This document shows, piece after piece, positions 37,501 to 45,748 of a DNA stretch of 64,000 nt. The notes below the pieces were generated by a model. That model worked only from the letters and a program-made list of their open reading frames with translations. It searched no databases and had not been told where the DNA came from. This DNA is from Labilithrix sp. Lineage in GTDB: Bacteria > Myxococcota > Polyangia > Polyangiales > Polyangiaceae. How positions within the stretch are numbered: position 1 is the first letter of the stretch; every line of letters starts with the position of its first letter. Where the stretch lies: positions 1 to 64,000 of the forward strand of contig JAQBQL010000100.1 in the NCBI GenBank assembly GCA_028287035.1, written 5' to 3'. Position numbers and translations under genes: made by a program.

Positions 37501-38601
37501 ATGGCCGCATCCTCCGACTTCTCCGCAAGCGTCACGCCCGGGGCCGCCGCGGCAGGAGCTCCGCAAGGCCTCCGCCGGTTCGCCTGGGGCGTGCTCGCGT
37601 ACAACCTGCTCGTCATCGCCTGGGGCGCGTTCGTGCGCGCCAGCGGGTCGGGCGCGGGCTGCGGCGCTCACTGGCCGCTCTGCAACGGGCAGGGCATCCC
37701 GGAGCTGAAGAGCAACGCGACCATCATCGAGATGACCCACCGCGCGACGAGCGGGATCGCGCTCCTGCTCGTGCTCGCGCTCATGGTGTGGACGCTGCGG
37801 GTCGTGCCGAGGCCGCACCGCGCGCGCCGCGCCTCGGTGTTGACGATGGTGTTCATGCTCGGCGAGGCGCTGATCGGCGCCGGCCTCGTGCTATTCGAGC
37901 TCGTCGCGCACGACGCCTCGATGAAGCGCGGCCTGTCGATGATCCTGCACCTCGGCAACACGTTCCTCCTGCTTGGCGCGCTGACGATCACCGCGTGGAC
38001 GCTGACCGTGGAGCGCGAGCGACCGACGCGCCGGCCCACGACGTCGGCGCCCGTGCGGTTCGCTCTCTACGCGTCGCTCGCCTCGGTGCTCGTGCTCGGA
38101 TCGAGCGGCGCCATCGCCGCCCTCGGTGACACGCTCTTCCCGGTGAAGTCCCTCGCTGCGGGCCTCGCGCAGGATCTGTCGCCGCTCGCGCACGTGTTCC
38201 TGCGCCTCCGCATGCTGCACCCGTTCCTCGCGTTCGCCGCCGGGGCGCTCGTGTTCGGCGCGTCGAGCCTCGTCCGCGCTGCAGCCCCGACCGATCGCTC
38301 GGGGACGCTCTCGCGGCTCGTCACGCTCACGTTCCTCGTGCAGTTCGTGATCGGTCTCCTCAACCTGTCGCTGCTCGCGCCGATCCCGGTGCAGATCGTC
38401 CACCTGCTCATGGCGGACGCCACGTGGATCGGGCTCGTGCTGCTCGGCTGGGATGCGCTCCACGGCACGCCGGCCGCCGCGCGCGGCCTCGCCGCGGAGG
38501 TCAGTGAGGCTTCCGCCCGGCCTGCTCGTCCGATTCCGCCACCGCCGCGAGACCCGCGAGATCCGCGAGCTTCAACGGATGAAACGGGGGCCGCGGCGTG
38601 A
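37501..38601 (+). CDS. ctaA: Heme A synthase (CtaA/COX15 family)
   Basis: About 366 residues with eight membrane helices. It contains AWGAFVRASGSGAGCGAHWP and LCNGQ, the N-terminal COX15/CtaA signature with the loop cysteines, and paired His motifs (IEMTHRATSGIA, ILHLGNTF, LRMLHPFLAF, VQIVHLLMADATW) that bind heme b and heme o. It oxidises heme O to heme A for cytochrome oxidase. ATG 37501 preferred; ATG 37429 would leave only 17 bp to the divergent kinase start. The C-terminal end overlaps the convergent BFD gene by about 100 bp. Confidence 0.9.
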   Translation: MAASSDFSASVTPGAAAAGAPQGLRRFAWGVLAYNLLVIAWGAFVRASGSGAGCGAHWPLCNGQGIPELKSNATIIEMTHRATSGIALLLVLALMVWTLRVVPRPHRARRASVLTMVFMLGEALIGAGLVLFELVAHDASMKRGLSMILHLGNTFLLLGALTITAWTLTVERERPTRRPTTSAPVRFALYASLASVLVLGSSGAIAALGDTLFPVKSLAAGLAQDLSPLAHVFLRLRMLHPFLAFAAGALVFGASSLVRAAAPTDRSGTLSRLVTLTFLVQFVIGLLNLSLLAPIPVQIVHLLMADATWIGLVLLGWDALHGTPAAARGLAAEVSEASARPARPIPPPPRDPRDPRASTDETGAAA

Positions 38602-38797
38602 ACGGCCTCGTCGCGTCGCCGCCGCGCTCGACGAGCAGGCGGGCGCACAGCGCGACGCACCCCTTGCCCTGGCACCAGCCCGTACCGAAGCCCGTGTAAC
38701 GCTTCAGGGACTCGATGTCCTTGTGGCCGCGCGCGACCGCGTCCTCCAGCTCGTGGAGGGTCACGTCCTCGCAGCGGCACACGAGGACCTTCGCCAC
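38501..38797 (-). CDS. BFD-like [2Fe-2S]-binding protein
   Basis: A 98-residue protein. The first ~60 residues hold a bacterioferritin-associated-ferredoxin-like domain with four Cys in the CxC...CxxxxC layout: VLVCRCEDVTLHEL and GFGTGWCQGKGC. The tail (TRPFTPRPPFHPLKLADLA) is like that of BFD domains in amino-acid/opine dehydrogenase subunits, so it may bind a partner dehydrogenase. It abuts queD (stop at 38799, start at 38797) and overlaps the end of the heme A synthase gene on the opposite strand. Confidence 0.83.
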   Translation of the reverse strand: MAKVLVCRCEDVTLHELEDAVARGHKDIESLKRYTGFGTGWCQGKGCVALCARLLVERGGDATRPFTPRPPFHPLKLADLAGLAAVAESDEQAGRKPH

Positions 38798-38798
38798 G

Positions 38799-39161
38799 TC
38801 AGTCGCCCGTGTACTCGCAGCGGGCGTCGCACGTCTCGAACACGGTGACCTGCGCGAGCGACGGCAGGTTCGGCTTCATCTTGTCCCAGATCCAGCGCGC
38901 GAGGATCTCGCTGGTCGGGTTCTCGAGGCCGGGAACGTCGTTCAGGTAGTTGTGATCGAGCTGGTCGTGGAGCGGCTGCCAGAGATCGAACAGGATCCCG
39001 AAATCGATGAACCAGCCCGTGTCGGGGTTCACCGGCCCGGCGACCGCCAGCTCGATCTTGAAGGAATGCCCGTGAAGGCGCTGGCACTTGTGGCCGGGCG
39101 GCACCTTCGGGAGCTTGTGGGCGGCTTCGAACTTGAACTCGTGGACGAGGCGGACATTCAC
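38799..39161 (-). CDS. queD: 6-carboxytetrahydropterin synthase / 6-pyruvoyl-tetrahydropterin synthase
   Basis: A 120-residue complete PTPS-family protein. The zinc histidines lie in FEAAHKLP and HGHSFKIEL, the catalytic Cys in HKCQRLHGH, DHNYLND gives the second conserved region, and TVFETCDARCEY the C-terminal Glu. It is probably QueD in queuosine synthesis, with a tetrahydropterin role possible. Upstream of and contiguous with the BFD gene on the same strand. Confidence 0.93.
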   Translation of the reverse strand: MNVRLVHEFKFEAAHKLPKVPPGHKCQRLHGHSFKIELAVAGPVNPDTGWFIDFGILFDLWQPLHDQLDHNYLNDVPGLENPTSEILARWIWDKMKPNLPSLAQVTVFETCDARCEYTGD

Positions 39162-39244
39162 GGTGGACCTGCCCGCACCATACCACGCCCTCTTTCGGCT
39201 GCGGCTTGCCCGCCCGCCAGGGTTCGGCTAATCACTCGCCCCCC

Positions 39245-39370
39245 ATGTATCTCGCCCTCTCCAAGAAGCCCCGCAAGTCGTCCCGCGGCAAGTCGAAGCG
39301 TTATCGCGCCGCCCTCAAGGCGAAGGACCGCGGCCGCCGGTCCCGCGTGTACCAGGCGCACCGCTCCTGA
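39245..39370 (+). CDS. Very small, highly basic protein (41 aa)
   Basis: ATG 39245 opens a 41-codon frame rich in Lys, Arg and Ser: MYLALSKKPRKSSRGKSKRY then ALKAKDRGRRSR and YQAHRS. The charge pattern suggests RNA or ribosome association. It lies in the 83-bp divergent region from queD; GGCTAAT just upstream (about 39225-39231) could be a -10 element. It ends at a clean TGA. No known family recognised; conservation in relatives would be the deciding check. Confidence 0.6.
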   Translation: MYLALSKKPRKSSRGKSKRYRAALKAKDRGRRSRVYQAHRS

Positions 39371-39453
39371 GCCTCTCGCAGGGCTGATCTCGCTCTCCCT
39401 GCGCGTCGCGACGAATCGATGCGACCCGCGGGGGCGTCGCGGCTCTACGAGCC

Positions 39454-39693
39454 GTGGTCCCCTCGCATCCTGCTCACCGTGCGGTCTACCGGCCGTTCAC
39501 GGCACCGCTCCATTCGCCGGCTGTCTCCGTCGCCCCTCCGAGGGCGGTGTTCGTGCTGCTGTCGATGATGGGGATGGTGCTGCTCGCGGCGGCGCTGTTC
39601 GCCTGCGGGACCGTGGGCTGCCTCGCCCTCATGGCCGACGCCGAGGACGGCGAGGTTGCGACCGCCGTCGTCACGCGGGCGCCAGGCCACTAG
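39454..39693 (+). CDS. Small membrane protein
   Basis: A possible 79-residue protein with one strong hydrophobic segment, VFVLLSMMGMVLLAAALFAC followed by GTVGCLALM. The start is uncertain: GTG 39454 gives 79 residues and GTG 39547, immediately before the helix, gives 48. It ends 10 bp before the next gene on the same strand, consistent with a short operon. Confidence 0.4.
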   Translation: MVPSHPAHRAVYRPFTAPLHSPAVSVAPPRAVFVLLSMMGMVLLAAALFACGTVGCLALMADAEDGEVATAVVTRAPGH

Positions 39694-39703
39694 AGTGCGC
39701 CGC

Positions 39704-41380
39704 ATGAGCGGCGAGGACGTGCCCGAGTGGTGGGCGACCGAGGCGACCAAGAAGCGAAACGTGCCGCTCACCGTCGCGGCCGTCACGCTGTTCGGCGCGG
39801 GCGCGTTCGGCGCGTACCTGATGTTCGGTCGCGGCGCGGACGCTCCGGCGCCGCCGGTGGTCGCCGCGGCGAGCGGGCCGTCGGCGGTCGTCGATCCCGC
39901 CACGCTCGAGCCGATCACGATGCACGCGCCGCTCCCCACGGCGGACGACATCTTCACCTCGAGGTTCCTGCGCTTCACCATCGCGCTCGACGGCGCGGCG
40001 AAGCAGGGGGGCGTGGCGACCGACGCCGGGGCTGACGGCGGCGCCGTGCTCGCGACGCCGGAGCTCGCCGAGGCGGAAGCGGCGCTCCGCGGCGACGACG
40101 TCCGCGAGGCGCTCGGCCCGCGCGGCGCCGGGGCGGTCGGCGACCTCATGACCGCGGCGAAGGCCGCGGCGGCGGCACCCGCGGGGGACGCGGCGAGCGT
40201 CGAGGCGTTCGAGATGGCGACGGCGCGCCTCGACAACGCCCTCGTCGCGGCCGGCCTGCCGTACTTCGTCGATGCGAGCGTCGTGCTGGATCCGGAGAAG
40301 GGGTCGCGGATGCTGCTCCTCTACGAGTTCGGCATCAAGGCGACCGGCCTTTGGGCGAGCGGCGACTCACGCGTGCGCGCGGTCCGCCTGCGGCGCCTCG
40401 ACCGGCTGAACTGGTCGCACACGCTGCTCGGCTTCGTGAATCCGTACCGCACGTACGCGGTCGTGCTCCTCGACCAGGTCGACGAGCAGCTCGTCACCAA
40501 CGTGGCGCCGGCGCTCGCGCCCGACGCGCCGATGCCGCTGCTCGCGAGCGAGGCGGAGAGTGACGCCTCGCCGGTCCCGCTGCCGCGCGAGACCGCCGCG
40601 ATCGCGGCGCGTGCGGGCGTCGCGGTGCGCGCCGAGCTCGGGGCCGTGCTCGACAAGGACGCGGCGTCCGCCCGCGAGCTCGGCGAAGCCCTGCAGGCGC
40701 GGCGCGCCCTGTTCGACAAGTGGAACGGCCGCCTGCGCGGACGCGGCACGCTGAAGTCGCCGCCGCGCCTCGAGGTCGATGTCGATGCGCTCGCGCGCGA
40801 GGTCGGGACCGCGCTGCCGGCCGCGGAGGTCGAGCAGCTGCGTGCCCTCGAGAAGCGTCTCGATGCGCCGGGGGTGCGGAAGGCGTGGGCGAGCTTGCGT
40901 GACACGTTCCTCGCGACCGTGGAGCGCCACGAGGTGCAGCACCGGCTCGACCAGATCATCAAGATCAGCCCGCCTCACGCGCTCGACGCGCTCATCCCGC
41001 CCGGTCAGGGCAAGAGCGCCGACGACGTCCGCGAGCACGTGAGCGCCGAGCTCTCCGCGTATCTCGCGCAGATCGCGCGTGACGAGCAGATGGCCCGCAC
41101 CTCGTTCACGATGCTCCTCCGATTCGTCGCCGACCCGCGGGTGAGGGGCACCGCCGAGTCCTACGCGGCGATCATCGCGACCGAGCAGCTCGCCGCGGAG
41201 CTCGGCGTGGAGGGCGTCGCGCCCATCGTGCACGATCGCGACGTCGACGACGCGCACGTCGATCGTGCACACCGCGAGATCACCGCCGTCACCCCCGAGA
41301 AGCTGCGCGAGGCCGCGGGCAAGGTGTGGGCGCGGCTCTATGGCCGGCCGCTTGCGCCGCTCCTGAAGCTGCCGCTCTAG
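39704..41380 (+). CDS. Membrane-anchored protein with HExxH motif
   Basis: A 558-residue protein of no family known to me. A transmembrane helix near the N terminus (about 23-40, [18 protein letters not shown]) anchors a large, Ala-rich helical domain that should be periplasmic. Near the C terminus, HEVQH (409-413) fits the zinc-protease HExxH pattern, with a possible third ligand E449 in [10 protein letters not shown], a spacing seen in gluzincins. The motif may be a chance match. The gene converges on mglA with overlapping stop codons. Confidence 0.65.
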   Translation: MSGEDVPEWWATEATKKRNVPLTVAAVTLFGAGAFGAYLMFGRGADAPAPPVVAAASGPSAVVDPATLEPITMHAPLPTADDIFTSRFLRFTIALDGAAKQGGVATDAGADGGAVLATPELAEAEAALRGDDVREALGPRGAGAVGDLMTAAKAAAAAPAGDAASVEAFEMATARLDNALVAAGLPYFVDASVVLDPEKGSRMLLLYEFGIKATGLWASGDSRVRAVRLRRLDRLNWSHTLLGFVNPYRTYAVVLLDQVDEQLVTNVAPALAPDAPMPLLASEAESDASPVPLPRETAAIAARAGVAVRAELGAVLDKDAASARELGEALQARRALFDKWNGRLRGRGTLKSPPRLEVDVDALAREVGTALPAAEVEQLRALEKRLDAPGVRKAWASLRDTFLATVERHEVQHRLDQIIKISPPHALDALIPPGQGKSADDVREHVSAELSAYLAQIARDEQMARTSFTMLLRFVADPRVRGTAESYAAIIATEQLAAELGVEGVAPIVHDRDVDDAHVDRAHREITAVTPEKLREAAGKVWARLYGRPLAPLLKLPL

Positions 41381-41970
41381 CCGTTGCCGCCCTTTTTGAG
41401 CTCGGTGAGGACGAGCTTCGCGACGGCCTTCAGCGTGTCGAACACGCCGACGCCCGTACGCGCCACGGCCTCGAAGTCGGGCACGTTGGTCGGGTTCAGC
41501 ATCTGCCGGAGCTCGTCGACGGAGGCGACGTTCGGGAGGTCGCGCTTGTTGTACTGGACGACGTACGGGAGCTTGTCGAGCGAGTAGCCCTGCTCCGCGA
41601 GGTTCGTGCGCAGGTTCTCGACGGACTCGAGGTTCGCCTCGGTGCGCTCGATCTGGGAGTCGGCGCAGAAGACGACGCCGTCGACGCCCTTCAGGATCAG
41701 CTTCCGCGACGCGTCGTAGAAGACCTGGCCGGGGACCGTGTAGAGGTGGAAGCGCGTCTTGAACCCGCGGATCTCACCGAGCGACAGCGGGAGGAAGTCG
41801 AAGAAGAGCGTCCGCTCCGTCTCCGTCGCGAGGCTGATCATCTTGCCCTTCGCGTCGGGGTTCGTGCGCTCGTAGATGTACTGGAGGTTCGTGGTCTTCC
41901 CGCACAGACCCGGACCGTAGTAGACCAACTTGCAGTTGATCTCTCGCGCCATGTAGTTGATGAAGCTCAT
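41377..41970 (-). CDS. mglA: MglA, Ras-like GTPase for cell polarity and gliding
   Basis: A 197-residue small GTPase. P loop [10 protein letters not shown] (residues 19-28), the G3 region with the MglA-specific TVPGQ in place of DTPGQ, and the G4 motif NKRD are all intact. In Myxococcus xanthus MglA-GTP marks the leading pole and drives both motility systems; MglB is its activating protein. Here mglB lies 19 bp upstream on the same strand, the same order as in myxobacteria. Strong identification. Confidence 0.97.
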   Translation of the reverse strand: MSFINYMAREINCKLVYYGPGLCGKTTNLQYIYERTNPDAKGKMISLATETERTLFFDFLPLSLGEIRGFKTRFHLYTVPGQVFYDASRKLILKGVDGVVFCADSQIERTEANLESVENLRTNLAEQGYSLDKLPYVVQYNKRDLPNVASVDELRQMLNPTNVPDFEAVARTGVGVFDTLKAVAKLVLTELKKGGNG

Positions 41971-41989
41971 CGGGCTGTTCGCGTCCGCA

Positions 41990-42472
41990 TCAATCGTTGA
42001 ACAGGTTGTCGATGTCCTCGTCCGTGATCTCGGCGAAGGGCGAGTCGGCGCCGGGCTCCTGCACCTTCTTGAGCAGCAGCTCGAAGATGTGGTTGAGCTC
42101 CTCGCTCGCCTTCTTCACGCGGAGCCGGACGAGCCCGAGGCTCGAGCGTGAGTCGAAGATGACGACGAGGATGACGCGATTGCCCACCAGCTGGATGTGG
42201 ATGTTCGCCTTTTCACCTTCGTGAAACTGGGTGGCGAACTCGTTCTCCTTCAGCAGCTTGGCCATGCCGCCCGTCGCGGCGATGTTGCCGGCCGTGAGCG
42301 ACGCGAGGCTGGTCGTATCGACGTTGTCGATGTCGCCTGCCGCCGAGATGAGCTGACCGTTCTTGTCGACGATGAAGACGACCTTGGCGTTCGCGTCCCT
42401 CACCAAACGGTCGACGACCGTCTGGATCTGGTTGAACTCCTCCTCGTACATCACCATCTGGGGATTGACCAT
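41990..42472 (-). CDS. mglB: MglB, roadblock-domain GTPase-activating protein of MglA
   Basis: A 160-residue Roadblock/LC7 protein: [52 protein letters not shown] and the C-terminal [13 protein letters not shown] all follow the Myxococcus MglB pattern. It forms a dimer that stimulates GTP hydrolysis by MglA at the lagging pole. The start at 42472 is supported by a strong ribosome-binding site (GGAGG, 5 nt upstream). An upstream ATG at 42502 lacks one. Confidence 0.96.
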   Translation of the reverse strand: MVNPQMVMYEEEFNQIQTVVDRLVRDANAKVVFIVDKNGQLISAAGDIDNVDTTSLASLTAGNIAATGGMAKLLKENEFATQFHEGEKANIHIQLVGNRVILVVIFDSRSSLGLVRLRVKKASEELNHIFELLLKKVQEPGADSPFAEITDEDIDNLFND

Positions 42473-42521
42473 CGAACCCTCCGCAGAGCTTGCATGATGC
42501 AACCTGCGATGACGCTTACGG

Positions 42522-42550
42522 TTCTATCTTCTTTTCGTCGTGATCAGCAA
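42522..42550 (-). promoter_or_regulatory. Candidate mglBA promoter
   Basis: On the reverse strand TTGCTG (42550-42545) and ATAGAA (42527-42522) are 17 bp apart, with an AT-richer spacer in an otherwise GC-rich region. A leader of about 40 nt would reach the mglB start and its GGAGG. Motif match only. Confidence 0.35.
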
Positions 42551-42588
42551 GTGCATGGATGCAGCGAACGCGCGGCGCGCGCGCTTCA

Positions 42589-43965
42589 CTAAGCGCTGCA
42601 GAACCCGGAAACGGCGTCGTACAGCACTTTGAGGCCCCATTTGAGGCCGTCCACGGGCGCTCGCTCGTCGTGACCGTGGTACATTTTCGCGAAGTTGACG
42701 TCGTGGGTCGGGTCGAACTTGACGGGCGCGAAGCCGTAGCAAGTCGTTCCGAGGCGTGCATATGCCTTGGCGTCGGTGAACCCCGGGATCAGGTAGGGCA
42801 GCGGGAAGCCGAGGGGATCGTGACGGCGCACCGTCGCCGCGAGATGGTCGAAGAGCGGCGTCTTGCTGGTGGCCTCCACCGGCGGCATCGAGCGCAGGAC
42901 CTCGAGGTGCGGATCGCCGCCGAGCGCCTCGCGCAGCTCGTCGAGGAACGCGCTGTCCGACTGGCCGGGGAGCGTGCGGCCGTCGATGTCGACGCTCGCG
43001 TGGCCCGGGATGACGTTCACCTTCGCGCCGCCGCGGAGCACCGTGGGTGACGCGGTGTTCGACAGCATGGCGCCGAACGAGCGGCGCTGGCCGACGTCCT
43101 TGACGAGGTGATCGAGGATGAGCGACGCGACCTGCGGCGTCGTGAGGCGCTTCAGGACCTGCTTCTGCGGGGCGGGCAGCTCGCGCGCGAGGCCGTGCAG
43201 GAACTGCGTCACCACGTCGGTCGGGTGCATGGGGAGCCGGCGCCCGCCGAGCCGGGCCAGGGCCTTCGCAAGCCGCAGGATCGAGCTGTCCGGGTTGGGC
43301 ATCGAGCCATGGCCGGGCTCGCCTTCGTAGGTGGCGCGTACCCAGCAGACGCCCTTCTCGGCGACCTGGATCGGGTAGAACGTCCGGCCGAAGAGGTTCA
43401 GCGAGAAGCCGCCGATCTCGCCGAGCATGTATTCTGCGCGTACCGCGTCGCGGTGCTCGTCGCAGAGGAAGAGGCTTCCGAGCTCGCAGCCCGCCTCCTC
43501 GTCGGCGACGGCGGCGAAGATGACGTCACGCTCCAGCACCAGGCTGCCGTTCTTCACGGCCTCGGCGAGGAGGGTCATGACGCACGTGCTCATCGCCACC
43601 ATGTGCTTCATGTCGACGGCGCCGCGGCCCCAGACGTAGCCATCGTGGATCTCGCCGGCGAACGGGTCGTGCTTCCACTTCGCGGCGTCGGCGGCGACCA
43701 CGTCGAGGTGCGCGTTGAGGATGAGCGGGTCCTTCCGGCCGTTCCCCTTGAGGCGCGTCAGCACGTTCGTGCGGTTCTTCTGCTTCTCGAGCAGCCTGGG
43801 CTCGAGGCCCGCGGCGCGGAGGCGCTCGGCGACCAGCTCGGCGGCGGGGCGCTCGTTGCCGTCTTCGGGGTCGCGCGTGCCGAGATTCACGCTGCGGACG
43901 CGGATCAGCTGCTGGAGGAGGGTGATGCACGTGTCGCCCTGGGAGTCCCAATCGATCGCCGTCAT
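42589..43965 (-). CDS. M20-family metallopeptidase
   Basis: A 458-residue two-domain zinc peptidase. Catalytic-domain ligands are in LNAHLDVVAA (His, catalytic Asp), GRGAVDMKHM (bridging Asp) and AVADEEAGCE (catalytic Glu pair), with a late His in HDVNFAKMYHGHDE. A dimerisation domain (about 205-330) lies between. Members cleave dipeptides or N-acyl/carboxyl-blocked amino acids; the substrate is open. Probably cytosolic, as no signal peptide is present. It is followed after 116 bp by mglB on the same strand but is unlikely to share its job. Confidence 0.93.
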   Translation of the reverse strand: MTAIDWDSQGDTCITLLQQLIRVRSVNLGTRDPEDGNERPAAELVAERLRAAGLEPRLLEKQKNRTNVLTRLKGNGRKDPLILNAHLDVVAADAAKWKHDPFAGEIHDGYVWGRGAVDMKHMVAMSTCVMTLLAEAVKNGSLVLERDVIFAAVADEEAGCELGSLFLCDEHRDAVRAEYMLGEIGGFSLNLFGRTFYPIQVAEKGVCWVRATYEGEPGHGSMPNPDSSILRLAKALARLGGRRLPMHPTDVVTQFLHGLARELPAPQKQVLKRLTTPQVASLILDHLVKDVGQRRSFGAMLSNTASPTVLRGGAKVNVIPGHASVDIDGRTLPGQSDSAFLDELREALGGDPHLEVLRSMPPVEATSKTPLFDHLAATVRRHDPLGFPLPYLIPGFTDAKAYARLGTTCYGFAPVKFDPTHDVNFAKMYHGHDERAPVDGLKWGLKVLYDAVSGFCSA

Positions 43966-44006
43966 TTCCGCGGGCGATAGTAGCGTGCAATGATCGCGTC
44001 GCGTCG

Positions 44007-44969
44007 ATGGGATCGCTGCGCGTCACCGTTCACGAGGGGAGGAGCGTGGCCGAGCTCGCCGCGTGCTCGCGGGCCGCGCTCGACCGGCCGCTCGAGGCGG
44101 ATGGCGAGCTGCTGGTGGGCTCGACCGCCGACGAGGGGCTCGTGCTCGGGGCGTTCCAGCGGCCGGGCGAGCTGCCGGCCGACGTGCTCGGTGCCTACGC
44201 GGGGCGCCTCGTGCAGCGTGGCTCGGGGGGCGGCGAGGTTCGTGCGGCGGCGGGCACCGTGTGGCTGCAGCTCGCGCTCCGGCGCTCCGATGCGCTCGTG
44301 GCGGGCCCGCCCGACCGGCTGATCAACCGGCACGTGCGGCCGCTGCTGAAGGCGCTGAGCAAGCAGGGCGTGAAGGCCGGCTACTTCGACCGGGACTGGG
44401 TGGGCACCGCCGACAAGCGCGTCGTGGCCGCGGTGAGCTTCGGCCACGACGCCCGGAGCGGCCGCGCGCTCTTCGAGGCCTTCGTGCCGACGCGCGAGCC
44501 GATGGCGGTGCGCGAGCGGGCGGCGTGGCGCGGCCGGGCGCCGGGCATCGTCGCGGCGGAGGGCCTCCTCGCGGCGATCGCCGAGGCGTACGTGTCCGCG
44601 TACGGGGGCTCGCTGCTTGGCGGCGAGGCGGCTCCGTGGGGCGCCCCGTCCGGTGCGGCCGGCGGGGCGGCGGCCGGCGCTGCATCGTCGGGGGGCGGGT
44701 TGGCGGCGCAGGCGGGCTGGTCGGCGACGTGTGAAGAGGCGATCGGCGTCCTCGGCGCGGCTCGTGAGCAGGGGCGGGTCCACATCGGCGGCGAGCTCAT
44801 GGCCTCACGGGACGCGGTGACGCGGCTCGAGGAGCGTCTCTCGTCGTTGCCGCTGCTCGATGCCCTCTCGGTGGGCGCCGCGATCGACGAGGAGCTCGCC
44901 GCGCCGGGCGTCGCCGTGTTCGGCGTCCGCTCCCTTCGCTCGCTCTGCGACATCCTCCTCGCCCTCTGA
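44007..44969 (+). CDS. Lipoate-protein ligase-like protein (BPL/LPL fold)
   Basis: About 320 residues. The first ~210 resemble biotin/lipoate A/B ligases: VGSTADEGLVLGAFQRPGEL, the Gly-rich RGSGGGEVRAAAGTVWLQLA in place of RRxxGGG, and INRHVRPLLKALSKQGVKA, with YFDRDWVGTADKRVVAAVSF matching the segment around the catalytic Lys. A Gly/Ala linker and a ~90-residue helical tail follow. It could attach lipoate or a related acyl group, or be non-catalytic. Start ATG 44007. The second repeat array begins directly after its stop. Confidence 0.65.
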   Translation: MGSLRVTVHEGRSVAELAACSRAALDRPLEADGELLVGSTADEGLVLGAFQRPGELPADVLGAYAGRLVQRGSGGGEVRAAAGTVWLQLALRRSDALVAGPPDRLINRHVRPLLKALSKQGVKAGYFDRDWVGTADKRVVAAVSFGHDARSGRALFEAFVPTREPMAVRERAAWRGRAPGIVAAEGLLAAIAEAYVSAYGGSLLGGEAAPWGAPSGAAGGAAAGAASSGGGLAAQAGWSATCEEAIGVLGAAREQGRVHIGGELMASRDAVTRLEERLSSLPLLDALSVGAAIDEELAAPGVAVFGVRSLRSLCDILLAL

Positions 44970-45652
44970 GCTCGTTCGGATCCCTCACGGTCGCGTGCGC
45001 CGCGGAGGGAGCATGGGGCGTTGAAAGTCGTTCGGATCCCTCACGGTTTGGCGCACGGGGGAGGGAGCTGGGGCGTTGAAAGTCGTTCGGATCCCTTACG
45101 GTCCTGCGCGGCGCGGCGGGACGGTGGGGCGGCGAAATCGTTCGGATCCCTCACGGTCTGGCGCGCGGGGGAGGGAAGGGCGTTGAAAGTCGTTCGGATC
45201 CCTCACGGTCTGGCGCGCGGACCGGCCGCCTGCCCGCGGTGCCGCCCCCTTCGCGGTTGCGGACCGCCTGCAGGGCGCGGTGACGGTCCCCTCCGGCGGG
45301 TCGTGAGGGATCCGAACGAGTTTGGCGGGGTGGGGCACGTCACGGCGCAGGCGGGTCGTGAGGGATCCGAACGACTTTCGCGGGGTGGGACACGTCACGC
45401 GCGCGCGGGTCGTGAGGGATCCGAACGACTTTCGCGGGGTGGGACACGTCACGCGCGCGTGGGTCGTGAGGGATCCGAACGAGTTTGGCGGGGTGGGGCA
45501 CGTCACGGCGCAGGCGGGTCGTGAGGGATCCGAACGAGTTTGGCGGGGTGGGGCACGTCACGGCGCAGGCGGGTCGTGAGGGATCCGAACGAGTTCGGCG
45601 GGGTGGGACACGCCGCGGGGTGCTCACGGTCGTGAGGGATCCGAACGAGTTT
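44970..45652. repeat. Inverted array of ~55-bp-period repeats, locus 2 (12 copies)
   Basis: Twelve copies of the same core as at 20778-21059. Five are reversed (GAAAGTCGTTCGGATCCCTC type; starts about 44970, 45024, 45079, 45135, 45185), then a 92-bp gap, then seven forward (CGTGAGGGATCCGAACGAGT type; starts 45302, 45357, 45411, 45465, 45520, 45575, 45631). The forward units are near-identical over their full 54-56 bp (spacer CGGGGTGGGACACGTCACG type). The period is not a multiple of three and no frame stays in phase, so it is not coding. It fills the gap between the convergent lipoate-ligase-like and porin genes; 45653-45748 holds nothing recognisable. Confidence 0.9.
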
Positions 45653-45748
45653 TGCCGCCGGGGACACGCCGCGGGGCGCCGCGGTCGAGGGGGCCGGATA
45701 CGCTGCCCGGCGGCCGAAGGGCGACACGCAGCCCAACGAGTCGCTTCG

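Noticed and set aside
45021..45579. Open frames through the repeat array encoding repeated GSERV/RDPNEF peptides
   Set aside because: The unit length is not a multiple of three, so each repeat is read in a different frame; the frames are open only because the repeat lacks stops.
44970..45652. CRISPR array at locus 2
   Set aside because: The core is about 19-23 nt, the intervening DNA repeats along with the core in the forward arm, copies occur in both orientations, and no cas gene is near.
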